This document shows, piece by piece, positions 41,922-51,926 of a stretch of 64,000 nt of DNA. Source of the DNA: Bog-159 sp035602155 (GTDB lineage: Bacteria > Acidobacteriota > Terriglobia > Bryobacterales > Bryobacteraceae); assembly GCA_035602155.1 (NCBI GenBank), contig DATNMW010000423.1, forward strand, positions 1 through 64,000. The letters are read 5' to 3'. The translations under genes were made by a program, and so were the position numbers. The notes beneath the pieces are model-generated. The model saw only the letters and a list, made by a program, of their open reading frames with translations, was not told where the DNA came from and searched no databases. The number at the start of each line of letters is the position of its first letter. Positions within the stretch are counted from its first letter, which is position 1.

Positions 41922-44900
41922 TCAGAAATTCAAATGCGCGCCGAACTGGAAAATCCGCGCCTGGTTGCCCGCCACCAGGCTGGTGATTTGTCCAAAAGTA
42001 GCGCTGCCCTGCTGGGTATTCGGATTGGCGAAGCTCGGATGATTGAGCACGTTCAGCACCTCCGCACGAAACTGGAATTTGACCTTTTCTCGAATAAAGA
42101 AATCCTTTAGCAACGACGTATCCATATTGACCGATCCCGGCCCTTCGCCGAACGTGCGCCCGGCGTCGCCAAAAGTGTACTTAGGGGGAGCCGCGAAAGC
42201 GTTGACGTTGAACCACTCCAGCAGTTCCGCGCCGAGTGCGCGGCCCCCAGGAAGATTTGGGCTGCCCACTACATTCGGCCGAACACCATCGGAGAAGGAA
42301 TTAGTGTTGTTAGTCAGCTCTATGGGACTGAGCGGTGTGCCGGTGCGCAGTTCCGCGATCACGCCAAGCGACCAGCCGCCGAGGACGCCGTCCACCACGC
42401 GCGAGGATGGAGAAAAGCGCTTGCCGTGGCCCACTGGCAGCTCGTAGATCGAGCTCCATACAAAACGATGCCGGATGTCATTTCCGGAAAGGCCCTTATC
42501 ACCCGCCTGATTATAGTAGTTGCTGAAAGCATCGATACCGGGATAAGCAGCCAGCTCATTACGGGATGTGGTCGTATCTATCATCTTCGAGTAGGTGTAA
42601 TTCGCCTTGAACAACAGGCCGTTCGAATATCTTTTCTCGAACCCCAGATTGACTCCGTTATACCAGGACTTGCCGATGTCCGCCGCGATGATCTGCACGT
42701 TGCTGAATTGCGGGAAGGGCCGCAAGACCTGGGCATTGCCCGGGCCCAGCTCGCCGGTCGGTACCTGATCGATGCCTTCGGCGTCGGGCGCCGGCAGATC
42801 GTGTCCGAAGGTTCCCAGGTAACCGATATCCAGCAGGATGTTACCTTTCAGTTGGCGCTGTATATCCAGGTTGGCTTGGTAGAGGTACCCGGTGTTGCGG
42901 TTGGGCTGGAAGTAAGCTACCGACGTGGTCGGTTTCTGACCTACCGCTACCGCGCCATAGCCGGGTGTAAGGTCGGCCACCGTCGGCGAGGAAACCGGCG
43001 GCATCCCGTTGGCCAGAATGAATGCCGGCGTGATGCCGTTATCGGGCGAGACGAAGCTGCCTTGAGTGCTGAAGCCCGTATTGGCCACGATGGGAGTAGC
43101 CTGATCGTATTCGCCTAGATACAAAATGGCGCCGCCGCCGCGTACCACCCACTTGTCCGCTGCATTCCAGGCGAAGCCCAGCCGCGGACCGAAATTGTGC
43201 AGGTCCCAGTTGTTGGCGTACTTGCTGACGCCGTCGATCCCGGAGAATGCGATCACTCCGGGGGTTCCGGATACGGGATTGATCGCCGTCGGGTTGAAGG
43301 AGTTTTGCCGGTTACTCGTTTCCCATCGCGGCTGATCGATGTCCCAGCGCAGCCCGATATTCAGCGTGAAGTGGGGAGTCACCCGCCAGTCGTCCTGTAT
43401 GAATGCGGCGTAGGAATCCGAGCGGGTGTGAAGCGGATAAGTGGCCAGCAGGCTGCCTTGATCCACCCAGCCGAGCTCAAGCGCAGCCAGCGCGCTTCCG
43501 GTGGCCGTATTATTGAACGTGAAAGATCCGCCCGCGGTGGGATAGTACTTGTCGAGGTTTGAGGAGTAGCGGTACTCCAGGCCAAACTTGATTTGCTGTT
43601 TGCCGCGCACCATGGTGACATTGTCCTGGTAGGAATCGCTGCGGATGGGCCCCTGCAACCGCTCCTGCTGCGTGGCGTTACCGAGAGTCTGAAATCCGTT
43701 GACAATAACAGTCGGGAAAAACGACTGATTTACACCGGTCAAGCCAATCTGTTGGTCGATGGTCGTACCCACGCCCGCCGAGATGGAGAGAGCTTGCCGC
43801 CGCGAATAGGTAAAACGAGCCTCGTTGATGGTGGTGGGCGAAAAATTGTGGTACCAGGTGGCCGACGGGTCGTAGTAATAGTTGTGCGCCAACACTCCGA
43901 ACGCGTCGGTGCCCGGCGTGGGGAAAATCGACGCCGTCAGGGTGTGGTCCGGTTGGGCCAGAAAGCGTCCGAAAATGCGGTCCTTGTCGCTGAACATGTG
44001 ATCGACCCGCGCTACGTAGTCGTTGACAATGGTGGTGGCGGGGTCGTTGGCCACCCAATTTCCTTTTCCGGATGGAGCGCCGGCCACATTCGGCGTGGGA
44101 TAAAAGGCCGCCAGTTTGGATCCTACCGGGTCCAGCCGGTTCGACGGAATGACGTTCCCCGGAAACGGCGTACCGTTGGTGGGGTCTTTGACTACGTAGG
44201 AATCGGCCGAGAAATTCCCGCCGTCTTCGGCCACCGTTGGGACGTTCACCACCTGCGTGGTTGCCACGATCTGGCGGCGGCCCTCATAGTTGAAGAAGAA
44301 CTGCGTCTTGTTCTTCTTGATAGGTCCGCCCAGGCTCGCGCCAAAGAGGTTATAGCGCAGAATCGGGTTGGTTTTGGCGAAGAAGGTGCGCGCATCCAAA
44401 TCGTTGTTGCGGAAGTATTCGTACGCCGAGCCGTGGAATTCGTTGGTGCCAGACTTGGTGGTCATCTGGACAACCGCGCTCCCAGTGCGTCCGAGTTCGG
44501 CGGAGTAGTTGCTAATGGCCACGTTGAACTCTTGCATGGATTCCACGGGAGGATCGAACATCAGCGTAGGCACGCCCAGCGTCAGATTTTCGACCGTGCC
44601 GCCGTCGACCAGGTAGTTCTCGTTATTGCCGCGGCCGCCCGCGATGGCGAAGGTGACGCTGGCGCCGGCTCCGTTGGTCACCACGAATCCGCTCAGCCGG
44701 GTAAGCTGCGCCGAGCGCCGGTCGATCAGCGGCATATCCACGATGGTCTGGTTTTCGACCACGTTCGACACCGACGAGGTTTCCGTCTGCAACAGCGGGA
44801 CGCTGGCTTCCACGTTGACCGATTGAGTAACGGCGCCCACCGCGAGTTGTACGTCCACGGTGCTGATGGCGGCGGTCTCGACCTTGATGCCGCTGCGGAC

Positions 44901-45164
44901 CTGGGTCTCAAAGCCGTCCTTCTGAACTTTCAAATCGTAGGTTCCCGGCAGCAGGAGGGGGAACGTATAGTAGCCCTCTGCGCTCGAAACCACCGACCGC
45001 GTGTCGCCGGTTTCTACGCGCGTGAGTGTCGCTTTGGCGACCGGCACCGCGCCGTTTTGGGAGTCCACGATTCGCCCGGAAACCTCGGAGTTCTGGCCCC
45101 ACAGGCAGAGGCTGGCCACGGCCAGCAGCGCTAACAGCATCGTTACACGTCGGACTTGAGGCAT
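41922..45164 (-). CDS. TonB-dependent receptor with carboxypeptidase-regulatory domain
   Basis: 1080 residues from ATG 45164, which AAAGGATGG precedes. Signal peptide (VTMLLALLAVASLCLWGQ), CarboxypepD_reg domain (about residues 25-100; GRIVDSQNGAVPVAKATL, GYYTFPLLLPGTYDL), plug (about 110-240; NQTIVDMPLIDRRSAQLT, YLVDGGTVENLTLG, TKSGTNEFHGSAYEYF) and beta-barrel ending RIFQFGAHLNF. Importer of a carbohydrate or sugar-acid oligomer is inferred from the enolase-superfamily and PHP genes that follow in the same operon. Confidence 0.9.
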   Translation of the reverse strand: MPQVRRVTMLLALLAVASLCLWGQNSEVSGRIVDSQNGAVPVAKATLTRVETGDTRSVVSSAEGYYTFPLLLPGTYDLKVQKDGFETQVRSGIKVETAAISTVDVQLAVGAVTQSVNVEASVPLLQTETSSVSNVVENQTIVDMPLIDRRSAQLTRLSGFVVTNGAGASVTFAIAGGRGNNENYLVDGGTVENLTLGVPTLMFDPPVESMQEFNVAISNYSAELGRTGSAVVQMTTKSGTNEFHGSAYEYFRNNDLDARTFFAKTNPILRYNLFGASLGGPIKKNKTQFFFNYEGRRQIVATTQVVNVPTVAEDGGNFSADSYVVKDPTNGTPFPGNVIPSNRLDPVGSKLAAFYPTPNVAGAPSGKGNWVANDPATTIVNDYVARVDHMFSDKDRIFGRFLAQPDHTLTASIFPTPGTDAFGVLAHNYYYDPSATWYHNFSPTTINEARFTYSRRQALSISAGVGTTIDQQIGLTGVNQSFFPTVIVNGFQTLGNATQQERLQGPIRSDSYQDNVTMVRGKQQIKFGLEYRYSSNLDKYYPTAGGSFTFNNTATGSALAALELGWVDQGSLLATYPLHTRSDSYAAFIQDDWRVTPHFTLNIGLRWDIDQPRWETSNRQNSFNPTAINPVSGTPGVIAFSGIDGVSKYANNWDLHNFGPRLGFAWNAADKWVVRGGGAILYLGEYDQATPIVANTGFSTQGSFVSPDNGITPAFILANGMPPVSSPTVADLTPGYGAVAVGQKPTTSVAYFQPNRNTGYLYQANLDIQRQLKGNILLDIGYLGTFGHDLPAPDAEGIDQVPTGELGPGNAQVLRPFPQFSNVQIIAADIGKSWYNGVNLGFEKRYSNGLLFKANYTYSKMIDTTTSRNELAAYPGIDAFSNYYNQAGDKGLSGNDIRHRFVWSSIYELPVGHGKRFSPSSRVVDGVLGGWSLGVIAELRTGTPLSPIELTNNTNSFSDGVRPNVVGSPNLPGGRALGAELLEWFNVNAFAAPPKYTFGDAGRTFGEGPGSVNMDTSLLKDFFIREKVKFQFRAEVLNVLNHPSFANPNTQQGSATFGQITSLVAGNQARIFQFGAHLNF

Positions 45165-45464
45165 TTGACCATCCTTTCCGTTATACCGATCGAGACGTAG
45201 CCAGCCGGGACGTAAACCAGTCACGCTCGCCTGCGGGGAGTTTACGGCGTGGGGCCTTCGCGAGCATCACCGAAACTCCAGTTTTTCCATCCTACGGCAA
45301 AGCTGGCACATCAGTCAAGTAAAAGAATCGATTAAATAGATTTAGTGTTGTTTTTGGCCGCCAAGCGCGGCTTGGGGGGCCGACGCTAGCCCCCGCGAAC
45401 GGGCCCAGGAGCAGTATGGTCGGGCGGCGGCCGAATTCAGCGTTCCGGAGTTGGCCGCGTCGAT
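45165..45464 (-). other. upstream region of the receptor operon
   Basis: 300 bases without a gene. It contains the candidate promoter at 45318-45289 for the receptor operon. The left-hand 150 bases next to the deacetylase stop show GC-rich short repeats but no clear terminator. Confidence 0.5.
45289..45318 (-). promoter_or_regulatory. candidate promoter of the receptor-enolase-PHP operon
   Basis: Minus strand: TTGACT (45318-45313), 18 bases, TAGGAT (45294-45289). A start near 45282 would leave a leader of about 120 bases before ATG 45164. Confidence 0.45.
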
Positions 45465-46286
<822 letters not shown>

Positions 46287-46290
46287 AGCC

Positions 46291-48816
46291 TCACCCAACG
46301 CGCAATGCGCGCGCCGGATCGATGCGGGCGGCCCGCCGCGCTGGAACATAGCTGGCGGCCAATGCTACTGCGACCCACAGCAATGCTACTCCGATGTAGG
46401 TAGCGGGATCGGCCGGACCGATGTGGAAGAGCAGTCCGCGCATGACCCGCGTCAGCACCAGCGCTCCGCCTATGCCCAGCGCGCTGCCTATCAGGGCGAG
46501 AGTCAGTCCCTGCCCCAACATGAGCCGCATAATATCGTTGTTCTGCGCGCCCAACGCCCGGCGGATGCCCAATTCCTGGGCGCGCTGCGCGCCGGAAAAT
46601 GCGATCGCCCCATAGATGCCGACCGTCGCCAGCAGCAGCGCGACCGTCGCGAACATACCCAGCAGCAGCATGGTCGGGCGGCGGCTGCCCATGGACGACT
46701 CGACGATCTGGTCCATGCTGGCGACATTTGAGACCGGTTGATCGCGATCGACCGCGAGCACCTGGCTGCGAATGGCCCCGGCGAAGCGCAGAGGATCGGT
46801 TCCGGTGCGGGCTACCAAGTAGGCCGTCCGAGAGCTGTGCATGCGCGGCGTCACATAGAATTCGGGCGTGGCGTCCGCGGCCAGACCCGCTTCGCGCACG
46901 TCGCCCACGATTCCCGCTATCCGCACCCAGCCGGTCTTATCCATGCCCTCGCGCATGACTTGGCCGATCAGGTTTTCTCCGCCGGGAGCGAACAGACGCG
47001 CGAAGCTCTCGTTGACGATCGCCACGGGGGGCGCATCGGGGCGGTTGTCGCGCTCGTCGAACTCGCGGCCTTGGCGCACGGGAATCCCGAGTAAGTGGAA
47101 ATATCCGGGGGTAACGCTTTGGATCTGACACATGGGCCACTTACTCACATCGCCTTCGGGCTGCTCGCCCACCTGTACGTTGGTTCGCAGCGCGACGGAT
47201 TTGGGAAGGGCCAGCGCGAGTGCCGCGCCATGCACGCCGGGAAGCGCATTGGTGCGCCGCAACACTTCATCGAAGAAAGCCAAGATCTTGGGATTGGTGT
47301 CGTAGCGGGCCGGCGAAAGCGCGATCCGGGCAGTGAACAGATTGGCAGGCTGCAATCCGGGATTGACGCTGCGCAGCTTGGCCACGCTCTCGATCAGGAG
47401 AGCCGCGCCAATCAGCAGCACGATGGACAGGGCGACCTGGCCGATCACCAGCAGGCTGCGGCTGTTCGAGATCGCGCGGCCGGACCGGCCTGCAGTTGCC
47501 CCGCTTTCGCGCAGCAGGTTGGCGATGTTCGCAGCCGGCACTTGCAACGCGGGGATGAGACCGGAGAGGATTCCAGTGAGGCACGAGACCACCACGCTAA
47601 AGGCGAGTACCGCGCCATCCAGCCGGATCTCGCCCACACGCGGGACGGCGAAGGCGGGCATGCCGACGATGGCCGCCAGGGCCCACTTCGCCAGCAGCAC
47701 GCCCAGCGCGCCGCCCGCGACGGCCAGCACCAGGCTTTCGGCGAGCGACTGGGCCACGAGGCGGGTGCGTGCGGCTCCTATGGCGGCGCGCACGGCGAAT
47801 TCGCGCGCGCGCCAGGCGCTCCGAGTCAGCAGCAGGCTGGCGACGTTGGCGCAGGCGATCAACAGGACGAAGCATACCGCCCCGAAGAGCATCCAGAGAA
47901 TGAGGCGCACGTCGGCTACCAGCCGTTCCTTCAGCGGGATGAGGCGGAGCGTGGCGCCGGGATCGGCATCCATGCGCTCCGGGTTGGCAGCGATATATTG
48001 TTGGTTCAAGATGGCGGCTTCGGCGCGCGCCTGTTCCAGAGCGACCCCAGGACGCAGCCGCGCGAAGCCTTGCAGCAAGGCGACAAACGGCCAGAAGTGC
48101 GCGGGCAAAGCGGACGTTTCCGCCGGCCTGGTCATCCAGACGTCGAGATCGGGTATGGGAAAGTCAAAGCCCGCCGGCAGGACGCCGAGGATGGTGTATG
48201 GAACGGCGTTGAGGATGGCAGTCTTTCCGGTCAGCGTGGGATCCGCGGCGAAGCGACGCTTCCACAATCGCGAGCTGAGCATGGCGACGGGCGGCGAGCC
48301 GGGCAGATCTTCCGCGGGAATAAAGGCGCGGCCCAGCGCGGGCCGCACGCCCAGGACATCCAGGAAATTCGCGGAGACGCGCGCCCCCTTCAGCATCTCA
48401 GGATCGCCGGCGCCGGAAAGCGCCAGATCCTCGGTGAAGCGCGAGCAAGCGCCGATGCCCGCGAAAGATTGAGCCGTCTTGCGCATCTCCGTATAGCGCA
48501 GCGCGGTGAATGCGCCGCCCGGCGCCGGACGCCTGGGATTTTCGACCGACACCTGCACCAAGCGGTCCGCATCCTTATATGGGAGCGGCTTCAGCAGCAC
48601 GGCGCGGATCACGGAGAACATGGCCGCGTTGCCGCCGATGCCCAGCGCCAGGACCACGACCGCGGTGGCGGCGAAGGCCGGATTCTTGCGCGCGGTGCGC
48701 AAGGCGTAGCGTATGTCCAGCCAGACGTTATCGATGAATCTCAGCGTGTAGGCTGCGCATGCCTGCGATGTCCCGCGGACGGGTATCGCTTTCCGTTGAT
48801 GTGCGTTCAATATCAT
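46291..48816 (-). CDS. ADOP-type ABC permease (MacB/FtsX-like)
   Basis: 841 residues. Two FtsX domains with eight membrane helices in total, separated by MacB-type periplasmic domains: NPAFAATAVVVLALGIGGNAAMFSVI at the first helix (in part), LLIACANVASLLLTRSAWRAREFAVRAAIGAART after the second, and GIYGAIAFSGAQRAQELGIRRALGAQ in the C-terminal copy. This duplicated orphan form without its own ATPase is expanded in acidobacteria. Probable role in efflux or lipoprotein/peptide handling. The PadR regulator that often accompanies such genes is not present here. Confidence 0.92.
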   Translation of the reverse strand: MILNAHQRKAIPVRGTSQACAAYTLRFIDNVWLDIRYALRTARKNPAFAATAVVVLALGIGGNAAMFSVIRAVLLKPLPYKDADRLVQVSVENPRRPAPGGAFTALRYTEMRKTAQSFAGIGACSRFTEDLALSGAGDPEMLKGARVSANFLDVLGVRPALGRAFIPAEDLPGSPPVAMLSSRLWKRRFAADPTLTGKTAILNAVPYTILGVLPAGFDFPIPDLDVWMTRPAETSALPAHFWPFVALLQGFARLRPGVALEQARAEAAILNQQYIAANPERMDADPGATLRLIPLKERLVADVRLILWMLFGAVCFVLLIACANVASLLLTRSAWRAREFAVRAAIGAARTRLVAQSLAESLVLAVAGGALGVLLAKWALAAIVGMPAFAVPRVGEIRLDGAVLAFSVVVSCLTGILSGLIPALQVPAANIANLLRESGATAGRSGRAISNSRSLLVIGQVALSIVLLIGAALLIESVAKLRSVNPGLQPANLFTARIALSPARYDTNPKILAFFDEVLRRTNALPGVHGAALALALPKSVALRTNVQVGEQPEGDVSKWPMCQIQSVTPGYFHLLGIPVRQGREFDERDNRPDAPPVAIVNESFARLFAPGGENLIGQVMREGMDKTGWVRIAGIVGDVREAGLAADATPEFYVTPRMHSSRTAYLVARTGTDPLRFAGAIRSQVLAVDRDQPVSNVASMDQIVESSMGSRRPTMLLLGMFATVALLLATVGIYGAIAFSGAQRAQELGIRRALGAQNNDIMRLMLGQGLTLALIGSALGIGGALVLTRVMRGLLFHIGPADPATYIGVALLWVAVALAASYVPARRAARIDPARALRVG

Positions 48817-48890
48817 GAGCTTTCAAATAGTCTACTGCTTTTTGCCGGACAGACCTTAGTATATTGAATCGATGGATTTTAATTATTTCG

Positions 48891-48908
48891 CAGATGGCGC
48901 GCCATCTG
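48891..48908. repeat. 18-base perfect palindrome
   Basis: CAGATGGCGCGCCATCTG, ending 2 bases before the stop codon of the ABC-2 permease gene (minus strand) and 75 bases upstream of the ADOP gene start. It could be an operator for ADOP or a compact stem at the end of the ABC operon; no U-tract follows. Confidence 0.6.
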
Positions 48909-48909
48909 C

Positions 48910-49707
48910 TTATGGCGCGAGACTTCTCCGGCTGAACAGCCAGGCGGCCAACAGAAAGAACACCAAGGCCCAATCCAGCCCGTAGCCCAGGACAGTGAGG
49001 TGATGCAGGGGCGAGGTCTGCTTCAACGAGGCTTCCGTAATGGTCAAAAAGCGCGCTTCTGAAAGCAGCTCCGGAGATGGCAGCGCGGCATATAGACCCG
49101 CCTTAAGCCATGCAGGCAGGTACGGAGCCCGGCTGGCTGGCGCCACGATCAGTTCCGCCACCATGATCACCAGCATGATGGCGAATGAGACGACCGGGTG
49201 CATCACCGTGGCCAGCAGCATCGCAAGGCCGCTGTAGAGTGCATAGCGCACCAGAGGGTACACGATCAACAGCCAGGGCGCGGGGTGAATTCGCTCGCCC
49301 CCGATGGCGGCCAGCAGATAGCTCAGCGCAAGCATCATCAACACGTAGGCCGCCATCAAGAGCTGGACGCCCAGAAACTTGCCCAGAAGAAACTCCCAAC
49401 GGCGGATCGGCCGCGCCAGCACCGCGAGGATCGTCCCGCTCCGGATGTCGGCCCAAACGGCGTCGGCCGCGGCCCAGGCGGCCAACAAGCTGCCGAATCC
49501 GCTGAGCAGCGACATGATGCTGCCGATCAATCCCAGCACCATACTCTCCGCGTGCGGCATCCCCGGCGCGCCGGCCTGCGCCCTGAACACCATCAGCGGC
49601 GTCATCATCAGCAGCACCACGACGGCAAACAGAGTCAGGAAGAGAATCATCAGCTTGTTGCGCAAGAAACCGGAGAATGTCAGGAGCGCGATGGCGCGGA
49701 TTCTCAT
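48910..49707 (-). CDS. ABC-2 type transporter permease
   Basis: 265 residues, six membrane helices. First helix NKLMILFLTLFAVVVLLMM, conserved stretch AVWADIRSGTILAVLARPIRRWEFLLGK typical for the NosY-like/ABC-2 class. Start ATG 49707 overlaps the ATPase stop by 4 bases. It pairs with the ATPase encoded upstream. Size is close to NosY, but the substrate is not known. Confidence 0.9.
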   Translation of the reverse strand: MRIRAIALLTFSGFLRNKLMILFLTLFAVVVLLMMTPLMVFRAQAGAPGMPHAESMVLGLIGSIMSLLSGFGSLLAAWAAADAVWADIRSGTILAVLARPIRRWEFLLGKFLGVQLLMAAYVLMMLALSYLLAAIGGERIHPAPWLLIVYPLVRYALYSGLAMLLATVMHPVVSFAIMLVIMVAELIVAPASRAPYLPAWLKAGLYAALPSPELLSEARFLTITEASLKQTSPLHHLTVLGYGLDWALVFFLLAAWLFSRRSLAP

Positions 49708-50636
49708 TGGGACTTCTCCGCGTCGCTTACCAGCGTGAGGAACAAATCCTCCAGAGAGCTTCGCACCGGGTACATACTGACCACATCGCATCCGGCGGCC
49801 CACAGTCGCTCGACGGCTTCCCGTTTCAAAACCGGATCGACTAGTACGCGCACACCTTGCGCGCCACGCTCGATAACCGCTCCACGACCGGATAAAATCG
49901 TCTCCATCTCTTCAGGCACGCTATCCACGAAGATCGCCACGCGTCCGCCGCGGTCGAGCAGTTCGGCCAGCGGACCCTCCCGAATCAGGCGGCCGCGATC
50001 GACGATGATCACCCGGTCGGCGAACTGTTCCAGTTCCGAAAGGATGTGGGTACTGAGGAAAACGGTCTTTCCCTGTGACTTCAAGGAGAGCAGAATCTCG
50101 CGGACGTCCCGGCGCCCCGCCGGATCGAGGCCGGAGGTCGGCTCATCCAGCACCAGCAATTGCGGGTCGTCAAGCAGGGCCTGCGCGATCCCGAGACGTT
50201 GCACCATGCCGCGCGAATACTTGCCGATGCGCAAGTCTTCGTGTCCGCAAAGTTGGGCCTTGGCGATCAGCTCCGGAATGCGGTTGGCGGCAACTGTATC
50301 ATCCAAACCCGCCAGGGCGGCATGGAATCGCAGCAGTTTGGGAGCGGTGAGAAAAGGATGAAAGGCGAAATTCTCCGGCACAAAGCCGATCTGCCGTTTG
50401 GCGCGAACGTCGCCCGGCGGATAGCCGAGCACGGCCACCTCGCCCGAATCCGCAAAGAGAAATCCCATCAAAGTGTTGATGCAGGTGGTCTTGCCCGCGC
50501 CGTTCGGCCCCAGGAATCCGCAGACCTCGCCAGCCTCCACTTCAAACGACACATCCGCCAGCGCCGTGACGCCCTCGCCGGAAGACCGGCGGCCGTACTG
50601 TTTCGTCACGCCACGGAATTCAATGGCCGGGGGCAT
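49704..50636 (-). CDS. ABC transporter ATP-binding protein
   Basis: 310 residues. Walker A GFLGPNGAGKTTCIN, Q-loop region IGFVPENFAF, signature YSRGMVQRLGIAQAL, Walker B LLVLDEPTSGLDPAG, switch histidine in VFLSTHILSE. About 80 residues follow the ATPase core, as in the CcmA/NosF group. Overlaps the TlpA-like gene by 17 bases and the permease gene by 4, so three products are translated together. Confidence 0.95.
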   Translation of the reverse strand: MPPAIEFRGVTKQYGRRSSGEGVTALADVSFEVEAGEVCGFLGPNGAGKTTCINTLMGFLFADSGEVAVLGYPPGDVRAKRQIGFVPENFAFHPFLTAPKLLRFHAALAGLDDTVAANRIPELIAKAQLCGHEDLRIGKYSRGMVQRLGIAQALLDDPQLLVLDEPTSGLDPAGRRDVREILLSLKSQGKTVFLSTHILSELEQFADRVIIVDRGRLIREGPLAELLDRGGRVAIFVDSVPEEMETILSGRGAVIERGAQGVRVLVDPVLKREAVERLWAAGCDVVSMYPVRSSLEDLFLTLVSDAEKSQ

Positions 50637-51225
50637 TCGGCGCTCCTTGCACGGGGAAATTATTGGCGATGCCGAAGTGCGCGTTCAACTGTGTTTCCAA
50701 GGCCGCATCGAAACCCACCTTTCCGAACGTGACTTTGCCGTCTTTGTCGATGACGACCATCGTAGGGATGGCTTGCACCTGGAACGCGTCCGCGGCTGCG
50801 TGCGCGCTATCCAGCAGAACCGGAAACGGCATTTTGAGCTCGGTGGCGCCGGCTGCGGCCGCCTCGCGATCGTCGTCGAGGCTGATGGCGAGGATCTCAA
50901 AATCGGTATTGGCTTGCGGCTTCTTCTTGTAGAAATCGCGCAGGATGGGCATCTCCAGGCGGCACGGCCCGCACCAACTTGCCCAGAAGGTCACTATCAC
51001 AGCTTTCTTCCCGCGGAAGTCCGCGATGGATACGGGACGGCCGTCCAAGCCCGCGAGAGTGACTTGCGGGGCCGGCTTGTTTAGGAGTTCCACCGTCTTG
51101 CCGGCGCGGACAATGCCGGCTTCGAGCAATTTGGCACGCCAGGTGATGAAGATAGTGAAGGCGGCCAGCGCGATTAATGCGGCAATCGCGCCGGTGGATG
51201 GCTTCGTGAGTGGGGCGGTGGCCAC
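50620..51225 (-). CDS. TlpA-like membrane-anchored thioredoxin
   Basis: 201 residues. One N-terminal membrane anchor (AIAALIALAAFTIFITW), then a thioredoxin fold with the active site FWASWCGPCRLEMPIL and the cis-proline region VQAIPTMVVIDKDG. It should reduce disulfides or metal-binding cysteines in the periplasm. First gene of the operon with the ABC transporter; link to cytochrome or copper-site assembly is a plausible inference from this pairing. Confidence 0.93.
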   Translation of the reverse strand: MATAPLTKPSTGAIAALIALAAFTIFITWRAKLLEAGIVRAGKTVELLNKPAPQVTLAGLDGRPVSIADFRGKKAVIVTFWASWCGPCRLEMPILRDFYKKKPQANTDFEILAISLDDDREAAAAGATELKMPFPVLLDSAHAAADAFQVQAIPTMVVIDKDGKVTFGKVGFDAALETQLNAHFGIANNFPVQGAPNAPGH

Positions 51226-51237
51226 CGATTTAGCCCG

Positions 51238-51889
51238 TCAGTGGATTATATCAGCAAGGCCTGACGCGCTGTCGCCGCCGTGGCCGGTTACGTCCTTCAG
51301 CGGGTTGCCCTGCGGCGCGGGAGCTTCCACTCCCTTCTTCAAAATCGCTCGATCCATTAACAGAACTTGCTTCACCGCTCTTGGATTACGCTGTCGATCC
51401 GAGAGATTGCCCGCGGTAGGGATCGTTCTGATCGGAGAAGAGATGCCAGAAATTTGCTGCCCGGCTCCGGCCCCATTCGAGGCACGCATTGAGCGCTTGC
51501 GTCGCCAATATTTCCGCAGCATCTTTTGCGATTGTCCGGATTGGCTTCTCGGTGAACGGTAGTGACCCGTTTCGGGGCGGAATAGTTCCCCCAATCGGAA
51601 CAGCGATATGCGCTTCAACGACCTTGACGCATTCGGTTATGAACGAGTCCCGCTTACGCTTATCCCATCCGGCGTCTCGACTGTGCGGCCCATTTAAGGT
51701 GACAGCATCGGTGGTATGCAGCCACGCAGCAGTATACTTTCGGAGCGTCCTCTTCCACGCGCTTTCAAAGGATTTCCATTGGTCCGTCCTACCAGAAACG
51801 GCGGCCACAGGGGCGACGCCGTAATGCCTGCTGTCAGCCTTGCTTTCGCCAACGAAATAGGATTTGATTACAAATGTCCTTCGGAGCAT
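51238..51889 (-). pseudogene. DUF3800-like gene with a one-base frameshift
   Basis: From ATG 51889 the frame reads FVIKSYFVGESKADSRHYG and WKSFESAWKRTLRKY, then AWLHTTDA, EILATQALNACLEWGRS and FWHLFSDQNDPYRG, as in DUF3800-like proteins with a DxE-type start (here GES). After DPYRG the frame ends at 51386 (SLGSTA). Removing one base from a GGG run at 51412-51410 lets the reading continue as DPYRGNLSDRQRNPRAVKQV and on to a stop at 51238, which looks like natural protein. A frameshift or a sequencing error is likely. If no error, the product is truncated to 167 residues. Function of the family: nuclease-like, often mobile. Confidence 0.6.
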
Positions 51890-51926
51890 CCGGCGCAAAA
51901 AGAGCCGCCTGCCGCCCTCCGAGATC

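Noticed and set aside
43593..45134. 513-codon plus-strand frame
   Set aside because: Antisense to the third TonB-dependent receptor gene.
47095..48867. 590-codon plus-strand frame
   Set aside because: Antisense to the ADOP permease gene, rich in Gln, Arg, Gly and His as usual for mirror frames.
49198..50361. 387-codon plus-strand frame
   Set aside because: Antisense to the ABC permease and ATPase genes.
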